64,000 bases of DNA, taken from Betaproteobacteria bacterium. Its GTDB lineage: Bacteria > Pseudomonadota > Gammaproteobacteria > Burkholderiales > Thiobacillaceae. The notes under the pieces are model-generated. The model was not told the origin of the DNA, did no database searches, and was given only the letters and a program-made list of their open reading frames with translations. The DNA is taken from positions 1-64,000 of the forward strand of contig JACRAU010000024.1 of NCBI GenBank assembly GCA_016234655.1, in the 5' to 3' direction. Of the stretch, positions 10,226 to 20,003 are shown piece by piece; the first letter of the stretch is position 1; each line of letters starts with the position of its first letter. Both the position numbers and the translations under genes were made by a program.

Positions 10226-13032
10226 CGCCGTTCAAGCTTTCCTTTCGCGCTCGTTTGATCGCCGTGGCCGTCCTGGTCGAAGTGGCGGTGATCGGCTTGC
10301 TGATGGCCGCCACTCTGCGTACCGCCGACCACGGCTTGGTCGCGCAGACCAAGCAGCGCGTCGCCGAACTCAACGTCCTGCTCAATGCGGCCTTGGCCGC
10401 GCCATTGGCGCAGCGCGATTACGCCACTTTGCATGAAATCCTGGGCGAGGCCAGCCAGAGCGAGGGCCTGTCGTATCTGGTGTTGAGCGACCAGGGCGGC
10501 AAGGCGGTGGCCTCTGTCGGCTGGCCCGACGGCCGCGCCTTGCCCACGCCCAGCGCGAATGTGGGCGAGGCCGAGCTGGCCGACGGCAAGGTCGATCTGG
10601 CGTTGCCGATCCGCTTGGCGGGCCAGCACTACGGCAACCTGGCCTTCGGCGTGGCCACGCCGGTCTTGCTGGAGACGCGCGGCAACTTGCTGCGGCAAGG
10701 CGGCACGGTCACGCTTATCGCGCTGGTGTTGACGGTGCTGGTGTTGGCCTTGGTCGGCTACTGGCTGACCAGGCAACTGGTGCTGCTGGCGAAGGCCTCG
10801 GAGCGCGTGGCCAAGGGCGATTTCGAGATCGACCTGCCGATCAAGAGCGGCGACGAGCTGGGGCAATTGACCCAGGCCTTCAATGCCATGGCCATGGCCG
10901 TGCGCGAGCGCCTGGGCGCCTTGGCCGAAAGCCAGGCGCGGTTCCACGCCATCGCCGATTTCACCTATGACATGGAATGGTGGCTGTCGCCGCAGGGGCA
11001 ACTGTTATGGGTCAACCCGTCGGTCGCGCGCATGCTGGGTTATACGCCGGGGGAATGCCTGGCGATGACGAACTTCCCCTTGCCCTTGGTGGCGCCCGCC
11101 GATTGGGACTTGGTGCGGCGCGAGCTGGCCCTGGGTCTGGTCGGCAATTCCATCGCCGATTTCGAGTTCCAACTGAAACGCAAGGGCGATGGCCAGATTC
11201 CGGTGGCCGTGAACTGGCAGCCGATCTTCGACGCGTCGGGTAAGAACATGGGCCTGCGCGCCAGCGTGCGCGAGATTTCCGCGCTCAAGGCAAGCGAGCG
11301 CAAGTTGCGCGATACCTTGGCCGAGTTGAGCCACTCCGAGCACGAACAGCGCCGTCAGACCGAACAGGCCGAACAGGAGCGCGCGCGCTTGGTGGCGCTG
11401 TTGTCGGCGATGAATACCGGCATCCTGTTCGTCGGTAGCGACGGCCGCGTGGTCTATCACAACCCGGCATTCAACCGGATATGGATGGTCGCCGATCGCG
11501 GGCAGTTGATCGGCATGCCGGCCACCGAGGTGCTGGCCAGTTCGACCAGCGTGCTGTCGCGGCCGGATCACTTCTCGCGCCACATGCTGGCGGTGCTGGA
11601 GACGCGCGAGGTGTCGGATAGCTTCGAGATCCAAATGGCCGACGGCCGCGTGGTGACCCAGTTGAACTACCCGGTGCGCGACAAGGACGGCAAGTTCATC
11701 GGCCACCTGTGGATATACGAGGACGTGACCAACGAACGGCAGACCGCCGAGCAGTTGGTTTACCTGGCCGAGCGCGATTCGCTGACCGGCCTGTTCAATC
11801 GCCATCGCTTCCAGCAGGAGATGGGCCGCATGATCGACGAGTGCGAGCGCGGCGGCGTGACCGGCGCCTTGCTGTTCTTCGACCTGGACGAATTCAAGGT
11901 CATCAACGACAACTTCGGCCATCGGGCCGGCGACGCCCTGCTGATCCGCGTGGCGGGCGAGGTCAGCGCCTTGATCCGGCGCAACGAAATCCTTGCCCGC
12001 CTGGGCGGCGACGAGTTCGCCGTGCTGGTGAACAACACCACCGAGACGGAGGTCACGCAACTGGCCGAACGCATCGTGCGCGCGGTGGGCCAGATACCGT
12101 TCCGGTTCGAGGGCCAGAACCTGCGCCTGACGGCCAGCCTGGGCATCGCCTTGTATCCGACCCATGCGACCGAAACGGAAGCGCTGATCGCCCATGCCGA
12201 CGCCGCGATGTACCAAGCCAAACTGGCGGGCAAGAACACCTGGCGGGTCTACCGGGCCGACCTGGATACCGCGCGCAGCATGGCGGCCAGCCTGGGCTGG
12301 AACCAGCGCATCGCCAATGCCCTGGAGAAGGGCCTACTGCGCTTGCACTTCCAGGGCGTGTATCGCTCCCGCGACAACGCCATCTCCCATATGGAGGCCC
12401 TGGTGCGCATGGTGGACGAAGAGAACCCGGGCGAGCTGATCATGCCGGGGCGTTTCATCCCGGTCGCCGAGAAGAGCGGCAAGATACTCAACATCGACCG
12501 TTGGGTGTTGGCCGAGAGCGTGCGCCTGCTCAAAGAGCGCCCCGACATGCGGCCGCTGGCGGTCAACATCTCCGGCCGTTCCTTCGACGACCCGTCGTTA
12601 CCGCAATACATCGGCGAGCTGCTGCGCGATGCGCGGGTGGAACCGAAGCGCCTGGTCGTCGAATTGACCGAGACCAGCGCGGTGTCCGACCTGGCCGACG
12701 CCCAGCGCTTCATCGAGGCCCTGCGCGTGACCGGTTGCGGCATCTGCCTGGACGATTTCGGCAGCGGCTTCGCCTCCTTCGCTTACCTCAAGCACCTGGC
12801 GGTGGACACCGTGAAGATCGACGGCCTGTTCATCCGCAACCTGCCGCACGACCACGACAACCAGGTCTTCGTCAAGGCCATCGTCGATGTCGCGCGCGGC
12901 ATGGGCAAGCAGACCGTGGCCGAATTCGTCGAGGATGCCGCGACCCTGGGCATGCTGCGGGACTTCGGCGTCGATATGGTCCAGGGCTATTTCCTGGACA
13001 AGCCGCGGGCCGATCACCCCGCCCTCGGGTAA
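10222..13032 (+). CDS. Membrane PAS-GGDEF-EAL cyclic-di-GMP enzyme (copy 2)
   Basis: A 936-residue membrane signalling protein with a helix near residues 10-30, a periplasmic sensor and a second helix near 165-185. HAMP follows, then a PAS domain (HAIADFTYDMEWWL), a short coiled coil rich in E and R, and a second PAS domain (LLSAMNTGILFVGSDG). GGDEF is at residues 595-599 and EAL around residue 725 (MEALVR), with the catalytic CLDDFGSG and KIDGLFIR segments retained. The inhibition-site position reads RRNE instead of RxxD. It differs from copy 1 mainly by the inserted PAS domains. It is coupled by ATGA to the preceding binding protein and ends 31 bases before ybiT. Confidence 0.94.
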   Translation: MTPFKLSFRARLIAVAVLVEVAVIGLLMAATLRTADHGLVAQTKQRVAELNVLLNAALAAPLAQRDYATLHEILGEASQSEGLSYLVLSDQGGKAVASVGWPDGRALPTPSANVGEAELADGKVDLALPIRLAGQHYGNLAFGVATPVLLETRGNLLRQGGTVTLIALVLTVLVLALVGYWLTRQLVLLAKASERVAKGDFEIDLPIKSGDELGQLTQAFNAMAMAVRERLGALAESQARFHAIADFTYDMEWWLSPQGQLLWVNPSVARMLGYTPGECLAMTNFPLPLVAPADWDLVRRELALGLVGNSIADFEFQLKRKGDGQIPVAVNWQPIFDASGKNMGLRASVREISALKASERKLRDTLAELSHSEHEQRRQTEQAEQERARLVALLSAMNTGILFVGSDGRVVYHNPAFNRIWMVADRGQLIGMPATEVLASSTSVLSRPDHFSRHMLAVLETREVSDSFEIQMADGRVVTQLNYPVRDKDGKFIGHLWIYEDVTNERQTAEQLVYLAERDSLTGLFNRHRFQQEMGRMIDECERGGVTGALLFFDLDEFKVINDNFGHRAGDALLIRVAGEVSALIRRNEILARLGGDEFAVLVNNTTETEVTQLAERIVRAVGQIPFRFEGQNLRLTASLGIALYPTHATETEALIAHADAAMYQAKLAGKNTWRVYRADLDTARSMAASLGWNQRIANALEKGLLRLHFQGVYRSRDNAISHMEALVRMVDEENPGELIMPGRFIPVAEKSGKILNIDRWVLAESVRLLKERPDMRPLAVNISGRSFDDPSLPQYIGELLRDARVEPKRLVVELTETSAVSDLADAQRFIEALRVTGCGICLDDFGSGFASFAYLKHLAVDTVKIDGLFIRNLPHDHDNQVFVKAIVDVARGMGKQTVAEFVEDAATLGMLRDFGVDMVQGYFLDKPRADHPALG

Positions 13033-13063
13033 AATACCGCCTCGAATCATTTGAGGTCGCGCT

Positions 13064-14656
13064 GTGCTCACCGTTTCCAATCTTTCCATCCAGTTCGGGG
13101 CCAAGCCCCTGTTCGAAAACGTCTCCGTCAAGTTCGGCGAGGGCAACCGTTACGGCCTGATCGGCGCCAACGGCTGCGGCAAGTCGACTTTCATGAAGAT
13201 ACTGGCCGGCGTGCTGGACTCCACCGCCGGCAATGTCTCCATCGACCCGGGCGAGCGCATGGCGCACTTAAGCCAGGACCAATTCGCCTACGAGGACGTG
13301 CGCGTGCTCGATGTGGTGATGATGGGCCATGCCGAGCTGTGGCGGATTCAGGAAGAGAAAAACGCCATCTACATGAACTCGGAGGCGAGCGAGGACGATT
13401 ACATGCGCGCCGCCGAGCTGGAGGCCAAGTTCGGCGAGCTGGGCGGCTACGATGCCGAGGCGCGTGCCGGCGAGTTGTTGCTCGGCGTCGGCATTCCGAC
13501 CGAGAAGCACAACGGCCCGATGCGCGAGGTGGCGCCGGGCTGGAAGTTGCGCGTGCTGCTGACCCAGGCCCTGTTCGCCGACCCGGACATCCTGCTCTTG
13601 GACGAGCCGACCAACAACCTCGACATCAACACCATCCGTTGGTTGGAACATGTGCTGAACGAGCGCAACTCCACCATGATCATCATCTCGCACGACCGCC
13701 ACTTCCTGAACTCGGTCTGTACCCACATGGCCGACTTGGATTACCAGACCCTGCGGGTCTATCCCGGCAACTACGACGACTACATGGAGGCCTCGACCAT
13801 GGCGCGCGAGCGCCAGGTCGCGGCCAACACCAAGGCCAAGGAGAAGGTGGCCGAGCTGGAGGAGTTCGTCCGCCGCTTCCGCGCCAACAAGTCCAAGGCG
13901 CGCCAGGCCACCAGCCGGATGAAGATGATCGACAAGATCAAGGTCGAGGATGTGAAGCCCTCGTCGCGGCAGAATCCCTACATCCGCTTCGAGCAGGAAA
14001 AGCCGCTGTACCGCCGGGTGGTCGAGGTGCAGAAGCTGCAAGGCGGCTACGATGGACCGCTTTTCAGGAACCTCAACTTCGTGGTCGATGCCGGCGACAA
14101 GGTCGCCATCATCGGCGAGAACGGCGTCGGCAAGACCACCTTGCTGCGTACCCTGATCGGCGAGGTGCAGCCGCAGGCCGGGGAGATCAAGTGGGCCGAG
14201 AACGCCAAGATCGGCTACTTCGCCCAGGATCACGCGGCCGACTTCGCCAGCGACACGCCCTTGTTCGACTGGATGAAGGATTGCGGCCAGACCGGCGACG
14301 ACGACCAGGCCATTCGCGGCATCCTCGGCCGGCTGCTGTTCTCCGGCGACGACGTGAGAAAACCGGTCAAGGTGATCTCCGGCGGCGAGCAGGGCCGCAT
14401 GCTGTTCGGCCGGCTGATGCTGCATCGCGGCAACGTGCTGGTGCTGGACGAGCCGACCAACCACCTGGACATGGAATCGATCGAGTCGCTCAACCTGGGC
14501 CTGGAAAAATTCCCCGGCACGGTGCTGTTCGTGTCGCACGACCGCCAGTTCGTCAGCTCCCTGGCCAATAAGGTCATCGAACTCAAGATCGACGGCAGCC
14601 ACCTGGTGTACGACGGCAATTACGAGGACTACCTGGCCAACCAGGGCCTGGAGTAA
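13064..14656 (+). CDS. ybiT: ABC-F ATPase of the YbiT type
   Basis: Soluble ATPase with two ABC domains in one chain, from the ribosome-associated ABC-F family. The 530-residue length and segments such as [28 protein letters not shown] and [14 protein letters not shown] closely follow Escherichia coli YbiT. The Walker A motifs are GANGCGKST and GENGVGKTT. Both DEPTN Walker B segments are present, and a charged linker lies between the domains. The GTG start at 13064 has GAGG seven bases upstream. No membrane segments are present, so it is not a transporter. Confidence 0.93.
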   Translation: MLTVSNLSIQFGAKPLFENVSVKFGEGNRYGLIGANGCGKSTFMKILAGVLDSTAGNVSIDPGERMAHLSQDQFAYEDVRVLDVVMMGHAELWRIQEEKNAIYMNSEASEDDYMRAAELEAKFGELGGYDAEARAGELLLGVGIPTEKHNGPMREVAPGWKLRVLLTQALFADPDILLLDEPTNNLDINTIRWLEHVLNERNSTMIIISHDRHFLNSVCTHMADLDYQTLRVYPGNYDDYMEASTMARERQVAANTKAKEKVAELEEFVRRFRANKSKARQATSRMKMIDKIKVEDVKPSSRQNPYIRFEQEKPLYRRVVEVQKLQGGYDGPLFRNLNFVVDAGDKVAIIGENGVGKTTLLRTLIGEVQPQAGEIKWAENAKIGYFAQDHAADFASDTPLFDWMKDCGQTGDDDQAIRGILGRLLFSGDDVRKPVKVISGGEQGRMLFGRLMLHRGNVLVLDEPTNHLDMESIESLNLGLEKFPGTVLFVSHDRQFVSSLANKVIELKIDGSHLVYDGNYEDYLANQGLE

Positions 14657-14694
14657 TTTACGGGGCTATTGGAGGCTCGGCGAGGCAAAACACG

Positions 14695-15153
14695 ATGCGG
14701 ACGACACGAATTGGATTTGCGCTGGCGCTGAGCCTGGTCCTGTCCGGCTGCCTGTTCGACGGCGCGCTATACGAGATCGACGGGCGCGACCATGGCATCG
14801 CCGTCAACCGTAGCCAGAATTGGTTCTGGAAGGACACGGTCAAGCTGTACCTGATCGCCAGCCGCATGCCGGAATGCTTGGAGTCCAGGCGCATCGAGGA
14901 CGTGCCGCGCACGGCGAGCGTCGAGCTGTATTTGCCGCCGCAGGAATATGTCGAGCCGATCTATATCGCCGAGGTGAACCAGGCCTATTACGCCATCAGC
15001 ACGGCCAGTTGCCGGGTACAGCCCTTCGCCGGCCGGCCGGACAAGCTGGGCCAGCACTTGGGCGGCTTCAAGGAACTGCCGGGCGGGCGTTTCGAATTCG
15101 TTCGCGGCCGGGATACCCAAAAGGGCATAAAGGCCGCTCCCACAGGGGGGTAG
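14695..15153 (+). CDS. Small predicted lipoprotein of unknown function
   Basis: A 152-residue protein with a lipoprotein signal: MRTTRIGF, a hydrophobic core and the lipobox LSGC. I do not recognise the mature domain, which contains several aromatic residues and two further Cys (MPECLES and ASCRVQP). The last ten or so residues (KGIKAAPTGG) are encoded inside a REP-like repeat, so the natural C-terminus may have been replaced by repeat sequence. It is convergent with rho. Confidence 0.7.
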   Translation: MRTTRIGFALALSLVLSGCLFDGALYEIDGRDHGIAVNRSQNWFWKDTVKLYLIASRMPECLESRRIEDVPRTASVELYLPPQEYVEPIYIAEVNQAYYAISTASCRVQPFAGRPDKLGQHLGGFKELPGGRFEFVRGRDTQKGIKAAPTGG

Positions 15154-15214
15154 GCGGCCCGTTGGCTGTTCGCGGCCGGGAGGCCGCTCCCACAAGGGGC
15201 GGTAGGAGGCCCGT
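15131..15214. repeat. Two-unit REP-like palindromic element
   Basis: Two direct copies of a unit starting aggccgctcccaca and ending taggcggcccgt or taggaggcccgt lie at 15131-15163 and 15181-15214, each rich in inverted gcggcc words. The core at 15168-15193 matches the reverse complement of 47793-47818 at 25 of 26 positions, so this is a dispersed element. It lies between the convergent lipoprotein and rho genes and overlaps the 3' end of the lipoprotein frame. Confidence 0.8.
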
Positions 15215-15246
15215 AGCGGGGTGCGACCTGGAGGCAACCTTAAAGA

Positions 15247-16506
<1,260 letters not shown>

Positions 16507-16570
16507 GACGACCCTGGGACGTACGGAAATGCCGGAAGCGGCGGGGAAATGGGGTTCTGGGTGGGGAATC

Positions 16571-16592
16571 GTCCGGCTCGGTCGAGCCGGAC
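16571..16592 (-). promoter_or_regulatory. Perfect hairpin in the rho leader
   Basis: The 22 bases read gtccggctc, a four-base loop and gagccggac, a perfect nine-base-pair stem in the trxA-rho interval. No U-run follows on the minus strand, so it is not an ordinary intrinsic terminator. A role in rho autoregulation or RNA processing is possible but inferred only from position. Confidence 0.5.
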
Positions 16593-16611
16593 GGGTGAAG
16601 ACTAGCGAAAC

Positions 16612-16938
16612 TTAGATGTTGCTGTCAACAAAAGCGGTCAACTGGGATTTCGACAGGGCGCCGACCTTGGTCGCCTCGACACTGCCGTTCTTGAACACCA
16701 TCAGGGTGGGGATGCCGCGGATGCCGTACTTCGGCGGCGTCTGCTGATTCTCGTCGATGTTCAGTTTGCACACCTTGACGCGGCCGGCATATTCCTTGGC
16801 CACCTCGTCCAGAATCGGGGAGATCATCTTGCACGGGCCGCACCAATCGGCCCAATAATCGACCAGCACGGGCAGCGGCGATTGCAGCACCTCCTGCTCG
16901 AAGGTTTCGTCGGTTACATAGTGGATATGCTCGCTCAT
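16612..16938 (-). CDS. trxA: Thioredoxin
   Basis: Cytosolic thiol-disulfide reductase, 108 residues, the standard thioredoxin length. The WCGPCK active site is at residues 32-37, followed by the conserved [12 protein letters not shown] helix, and the cis-Pro loop reads [10 protein letters not shown] gaggtgcg ribosome site precedes the ATG at 16938. It is upstream of rho and divergent from fdxA across a 109-base gap that must hold both promoters. Confidence 0.98.
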   Translation of the reverse strand: MSEHIHYVTDETFEQEVLQSPLPVLVDYWADWCGPCKMISPILDEVAKEYAGRVKVCKLNIDENQQTPPKYGIRGIPTLMVFKNGSVEATKVGALSKSQLTAFVDSNI

Positions 16939-17047
16939 TCGCGCACCTCTTCAATGAATTCGTTTGCTAGGCTAGGCAGGGGTACAATGGTCGGACTGAT
17001 TTTTGCCGCTATCCTAATCCAAAATACCCCAGCAAGGGAAATGCATC

Positions 17048-17371
17048 ATGACTTACGTTGTTACCGAGAGCTGCATCAACTGTAAATATACGGACTGCGT
17101 CGATGTGTGCCCGGTGGATTGTTTCCACGAAGGCCCGAATTTCCTGGTCATCGATCCGGAAGAATGTATCGATTGCACCTTGTGCGTGGCCGAGTGCCCG
17201 GCCGAGGCGATCTTCGCCGAGGACGACGTGCCGGACGACCAGCGCCGATATATCCAGATCAACGCCGACTTGGCCAAGGGCTGGCCGGTCATCGTCGAGA
17301 AGAAAGACGCCCTGCCCGATGCCGACGCCTGGTTGGGCAAGCCCGGCAAGGGCGATCTGCTCCAGCGCTGA
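17048..17371 (+). CDS. fdxA: Ferredoxin, 7Fe type
   Basis: Small electron carrier of the FdxA family with one [3Fe-4S] and one [4Fe-4S] cluster. Cys residues at 9, 12, 17, 21, 25, 40, 43, 46 and 50 match the ligand spacing of the Azotobacter FdI type, and the [20 protein letters not shown] segment is diagnostic. The 107-residue length is normal. A purine-rich site (aaggga) lies upstream of the ATG. It is followed by an intrinsic terminator and probably transcribed alone. Confidence 0.95.
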   Translation: MTYVVTESCINCKYTDCVDVCPVDCFHEGPNFLVIDPEECIDCTLCVAECPAEAIFAEDDVPDDQRRYIQINADLAKGWPVIVEKKDALPDADAWLGKPGKGDLLQR

Positions 17372-17386
17372 TCGGACAGCACAGGC

Positions 17387-17416
17387 AAAAAGCCTGGCCA
17401 CGGCCGGGCTTTTTTA
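17387..17416 (+). terminator. Intrinsic terminator of fdxA
   Basis: A GC-rich stem pairing gcctggcc with ggccgggc is flanked by an A-run on the left and six T on the right, 16 bases after the fdxA stop. The A-run lets it also act for the convergent GDCCVxC gene on the minus strand. Confidence 0.9.
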
Positions 17417-17419
17417 TTG

Positions 17420-17656
17420 TCAGCCACAGTGGCAGGCGCCGCCGGCGGCCCGGCTTTGTTGGATCGGCGGGCAGGGCACGGTGCCATAGGAGCAATACAC
17501 GCAGCAATCGCCCGGCTTGGGCCGCAATACCTGATGGCAGCCCTCGCACTCGTAGAACCACTGGCAGGCATCGGTCGGCATGCGCTCGGTCTTGCTGTGC
17601 CCGCAATGCGGGCAGGTGATGGTCGAGTCCGGGATGATTTCGCAGGCGGCGCTCAT
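17420..17656 (-). CDS. GDCCVxC-domain small Cys-rich protein
   Basis: A 78-residue protein with the family-defining GDCCVYCSYG and VPCPPIQ segments and an N-terminal zinc-ribbon-like TCPHCGHSKTERMP. Some members of this family are selenoproteins; this one uses Cys throughout, with no in-frame TGA. Its genes are often found beside merT and merP, as here. Thiol-based handling of mercury is therefore a reasonable inference, but no biochemical role is established to my knowledge. A strong AGAGGAG ribosome site precedes the ATG at 17656, which overlaps the merP stop by four bases. Confidence 0.88.
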   Translation of the reverse strand: MSAACEIIPDSTITCPHCGHSKTERMPTDACQWFYECEGCHQVLRPKPGDCCVYCSYGTVPCPPIQQSRAAGGACHCG

Positions 17657-17952
17657 TTTGTTTCTCCTCTGGCCGGGCCGATGGGTTTCGAGGGATAACC
17701 GGCCTCTTCCGTGGCCCAGGTGAGGTCCTCCACCTTGGCCTTGGCATCGTCGAATACCACGATGGCCTCTTTCTTGTCGTAGTCCACCGCCACGCGGGAG
17801 ACGCCTTTGACCCGGCTCAGGGCCTTCTTCACCGTCACCGGGCAGACCGCGCAATACATGCCAGGCACGGACAGGGTGACGGTTTTGGTGGCTGCGAGCG
17901 CGGAGGTGCTCAGGCCAAGCAACAAGGCAGCGATTAGAGCGAATTTTTTCAT
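17653..17952 (-). CDS. merP: Periplasmic mercuric-ion-binding protein
   Basis: MerP-type HMA-domain protein of 99 residues. A signal peptide (ALIAALLLGLSTSALA) is followed by the metal-binding GMYCAVC loop with Cys34 and Cys37, in a betaalphabetabetaalphabeta-sized domain (VTVKKALSRVKGVSRVAVDYDKK runs in two segments around the first helix). MerP passes Hg(II) to the MerT transporter. It lies ten bases downstream of merT, and its stop overlaps the GDCCVxC gene. Confidence 0.93.
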   Translation of the reverse strand: MKKFALIAALLLGLSTSALAATKTVTLSVPGMYCAVCPVTVKKALSRVKGVSRVAVDYDKKEAIVVFDDAKAKVEDLTWATEEAGYPSKPIGPARGETK

Positions 17953-17961
17953 GGTGGACTC

Positions 17962-18312
17962 CTAATAAAAGTAGGGGGCGAGGTAGGGCGAGGCCAGGGC
18001 CGCCAGCAATAGGGCGGCGGCCACGCCGAAGATGGCCTTGTAGGTGCGCCGGGTCTTGGGCAGGGCGCAGACCTGGCCCGGTGTGCATTGCTCCACCGGC
18101 CGCCAGATGCGGCGATAGGCCAGGAACAGCAGCACGATGGCGGCGCCCAGCAGATAAGGCCGCAAGGGCTCGAAGGCTTGCAGATTGGCCAGCCAGGCGC
18201 CGCCCAGTCCGACGGAAACCAAGACCAGGGGGCCTAAACAACAGGCCGAACCGAGCAGTGCGGCCAAGCCGCCTGCGGCGAGTAGTGCGATGGGTTGTTT
18301 GGGGGCAGTCAT
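17962..18312 (-). CDS. merT: Mercuric ion transport protein
   Basis: A 116-residue inner-membrane protein with three hydrophobic helices, the exact MerT length. The vicinal Cys24-Cys25 pair in the first helix (SACCLGPL) and the Cys76/Cys82 pair in the cytoplasmic loop (QCTPGQVC) match the known Hg(II) relay positions. The ATG at 18312 is supported by that numbering, although no good ribosome site is visible. It is first in the merT-merP-GDCCVxC operon, driven by the mer promoter at 18348-18378. Confidence 0.95.
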   Translation of the reverse strand: MTAPKQPIALLAAGGLAALLGSACCLGPLVLVSVGLGGAWLANLQAFEPLRPYLLGAAIVLLFLAYRRIWRPVEQCTPGQVCALPKTRRTYKAIFGVAAALLLAALASPYLAPYFY

Positions 18313-18347
18313 AAATAACCATTCCACGGACGATGCGGGATGGCATA

Positions 18348-18378
18348 ACCTTAACTCCGTAGTTGAGTACAGGATCAA
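18348..18378 (-). promoter_or_regulatory. MerR-controlled merTP promoter/operator
   Basis: On the minus strand, TTGATC and TAAGGT are separated by exactly 19 bases (18354-18372). Such over-long spacing is the hallmark of MerR-activated promoters, where the regulator untwists DNA to align the -35 and -10. The spacer keeps an imperfect dyad of gtac and ctacgg half-sites similar to the Tn21/Tn501 operator. merR lies immediately on the other side. Confidence 0.9.
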
Positions 18379-18382
18379 GGCC

Positions 18383-18811
18383 ATGGCGAGACAGGCAACG
18401 CAAATGACCATCGGCGGCTTGGCCAAGGCGGCCGGCGTCAATATCGAAACCGTGCGCTATTACCAGCGGCGCGGCCTGCTGCCGGAGCCGGAGAGGCCCC
18501 TCGGCGGCATCCGCCGTTATGGCGGCGGCGACCTGTCGCGCCTGGGTTTTATCAAATCGGCGCAACGCCTTGGCTTCAGCCTGGAAGAGATCGCTTTATT
18601 GCTCAAACTGGAAGACGGCACCGGCTGCGAAGACGCGCGCGTCATTGCGGAGAAGAAGCTGGCCGACGTGCGCGGGCGCATCGCCGATTTGCAGCGGATC
18701 GAGGCTGTGCTCGATCAAATGGTGCGCACCTGCCATGCCCGCCAGGGCAGTGTGTCTTGTCCGATGATTGCGTCGTTGTTGATGGGGGAACGGGGCGCGC
18801 GTCCTGCGTGA
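18383..18811 (+). CDS. merR: Mercury-responsive transcriptional regulator
   Basis: MerR of 142 residues. An N-terminal winged helix ([20 protein letters not shown]) is followed by the dimerisation helix and the Hg(II)-binding loop. Cys82, Cys117 and Cys126 are present at the same positions as in the Tn501/Tn21 proteins, so this is a true mercury sensor and not another MerR-family type. The ATG at 18383 is chosen for that numbering. It is divergent from merT and shares its operator. No merA or other resistance enzyme gene occurs in the window. Confidence 0.95.
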   Translation: MARQATQMTIGGLAKAAGVNIETVRYYQRRGLLPEPERPLGGIRRYGGGDLSRLGFIKSAQRLGFSLEEIALLLKLEDGTGCEDARVIAEKKLADVRGRIADLQRIEAVLDQMVRTCHARQGSVSCPMIASLLMGERGARPA

Positions 18812-18895
18812 GGGCCGTGGTGTTCAAGGTGGGAGGTATTTGAGGGAGGCCGTGCGGAGGGGCTTGTGTCCGTCTCGGCGTAGGCCGATCCGTCC

Positions 18896-18921
18896 TGCGC
18901 GAAGTCCACTGGGCTTCGCAG
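18896..18921. repeat. Small palindrome between merR and the tRNA gene
   Basis: The segment pairs tgcg-gaag with cttcgca around a nine-base loop, inside the 150-base gap after merR. It may be part of a dispersed palindromic element. Apart from this and the tRNA terminator, nothing convincing is visible between 18812 and 18960. Confidence 0.35.
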
Positions 18922-18960
18922 GTCGAACTCGGGGGCGTTCTCTCTATCCCTCGAACCACA

Positions 18961-18995
18961 AATTAAAAAAGCACCCGCCGGGTGCTTTTTTAATT
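18961..18995 (-). terminator. Terminator of tRNA-Ala (bidirectional)
   Basis: A perfect 35-base palindrome: aattaaaaaagcaccc, a three-base loop, and its complement. The stem is gcaccc/gggtgc and is flanked by A- and T-runs. It abuts the 3' CCA end of the tRNA gene on the minus strand and can also stop transcripts arriving from merR. Confidence 0.92.
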
Positions 18996-19071
<76 letters not shown>

Positions 19072-19118
19072 AAATCGAGCGGCGAATATAGCAAAAAAGC
19101 GGGGCCGGGCATAGGCGC

Positions 19119-19904
19119 TTAGCGGCGTTTGCTCCAGGCGAGCAGGCCGATGCCGGCGGCAATCATCGGCACGCACAGCCATTGCGCGGTGGACAGGCCG
19201 AGGGTCAGCACGCCGAAGATGCCGGGGTCTGGCGTGCGGAAAAACTCGGCGGCGAAGCGCAGCACGCCGTAGCCGATCAGGAACACGGCCGAGGTGGCGC
19301 CGGCGGCGCGCGGCCGGCGGGCGAAGAACCAGAGGATGAAGAACAACAGCATGCCTTCGCCCAGCGCTTGATAGAGCTGCGACGGGTGGCGCGGCAGCGC
19401 GTCGACGTGCGGGAAGACCATGGCCCAGGGCAGGCCGGGGTCGGCCGGGCGGCCCCAGAGTTCGCCGTTGATGAAGTTGCCGATGCGGCCGGCGGCCAAG
19501 CCGAGCGGCACCAAGGGCGCGACGAAGTCGGCCACCTGCCAGAACGTGCGCCCGGTCTTGCGCGCGAACCAGGCCAGCGCGACCAGCACGCCGAGAAAGC
19601 CGCCGTGGAAGCTCATGCCGCCCTTCCACACCGCCAGTATCTCGGTCGGGTGTTGCAGGTAATAGCCGGGCTGGTAGAACAACACCTCGCCCAGCCGGCC
19701 GCCGAGCACCACGCCGAGGATGCCGTAGAACAAGAGGTCGTCGAGGTCTTGCGCGGTCCAGCCGAGATCGGGCCGGCGCTTGATTTGCAGCCGGCCGAGC
19801 AGGATGAACAGGCCGAAGGCCAAGAGGTACATCAGGCCATACCAGCGCACGGCCAGCGGGCCGAGCTGCAAGGCGATGGGGTCGAATTGGGGATGGATGA
19901 GCAT
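19119..19904 (-). CDS. lgt: Phosphatidylglycerol-prolipoprotein diacylglyceryl transferase
   Basis: Inner-membrane enzyme adding diacylglycerol to the lipobox Cys of prolipoproteins, the first step of lipoprotein maturation. The 261-residue product has about seven membrane helices and the Lgt signature [29 protein letters not shown] and [13 protein letters not shown] are also conserved. The ATG at 19904 ([12 protein letters not shown]) matches the family start; the frame stays open much further upstream, but that part is antisense to ilvD. It is divergent from ilvD. Confidence 0.95.
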   Translation of the reverse strand: MLIHPQFDPIALQLGPLAVRWYGLMYLLAFGLFILLGRLQIKRRPDLGWTAQDLDDLLFYGILGVVLGGRLGEVLFYQPGYYLQHPTEILAVWKGGMSFHGGFLGVLVALAWFARKTGRTFWQVADFVAPLVPLGLAAGRIGNFINGELWGRPADPGLPWAMVFPHVDALPRHPSQLYQALGEGMLLFFILWFFARRPRAAGATSAVFLIGYGVLRFAAEFFRTPDPGIFGVLTLGLSTAQWLCVPMIAAGIGLLAWSKRR

Positions 19905-19946
19905 GGTCTGCGCCTGGAGTCGGAGTAGAATTAGGCATGAATTATG

Positions 19947-19964
19947 CCCCGGCCCATGCCGGGG
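19947..19964 (+). promoter_or_regulatory. Hairpin in the ilvD leader
   Basis: A perfect seven-base-pair stem ccccggc/gccgggg with a four-base loop lies 40 bases before the ilvD start in the lgt-ilvD divergent gap. It may affect ilvD mRNA stability. No leader peptide or T-run is seen, so attenuation is not supported. Confidence 0.35.
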
Positions 19965-20003
19965 TTCGTGTCTATATTGTTGAATTCGAGTTCCGAGGTT
20001 CGC

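Noticed and set aside
13064..14656. Membrane ABC exporter
   Set aside because: Two ATPase domains in one soluble chain with the ABC-F linker and no membrane segments identify it as YbiT-like.
16571..16592. Intrinsic terminator of trxA
   Set aside because: The stem is perfect but no U-run follows on the minus strand, and rho is expected to be co-transcribed.
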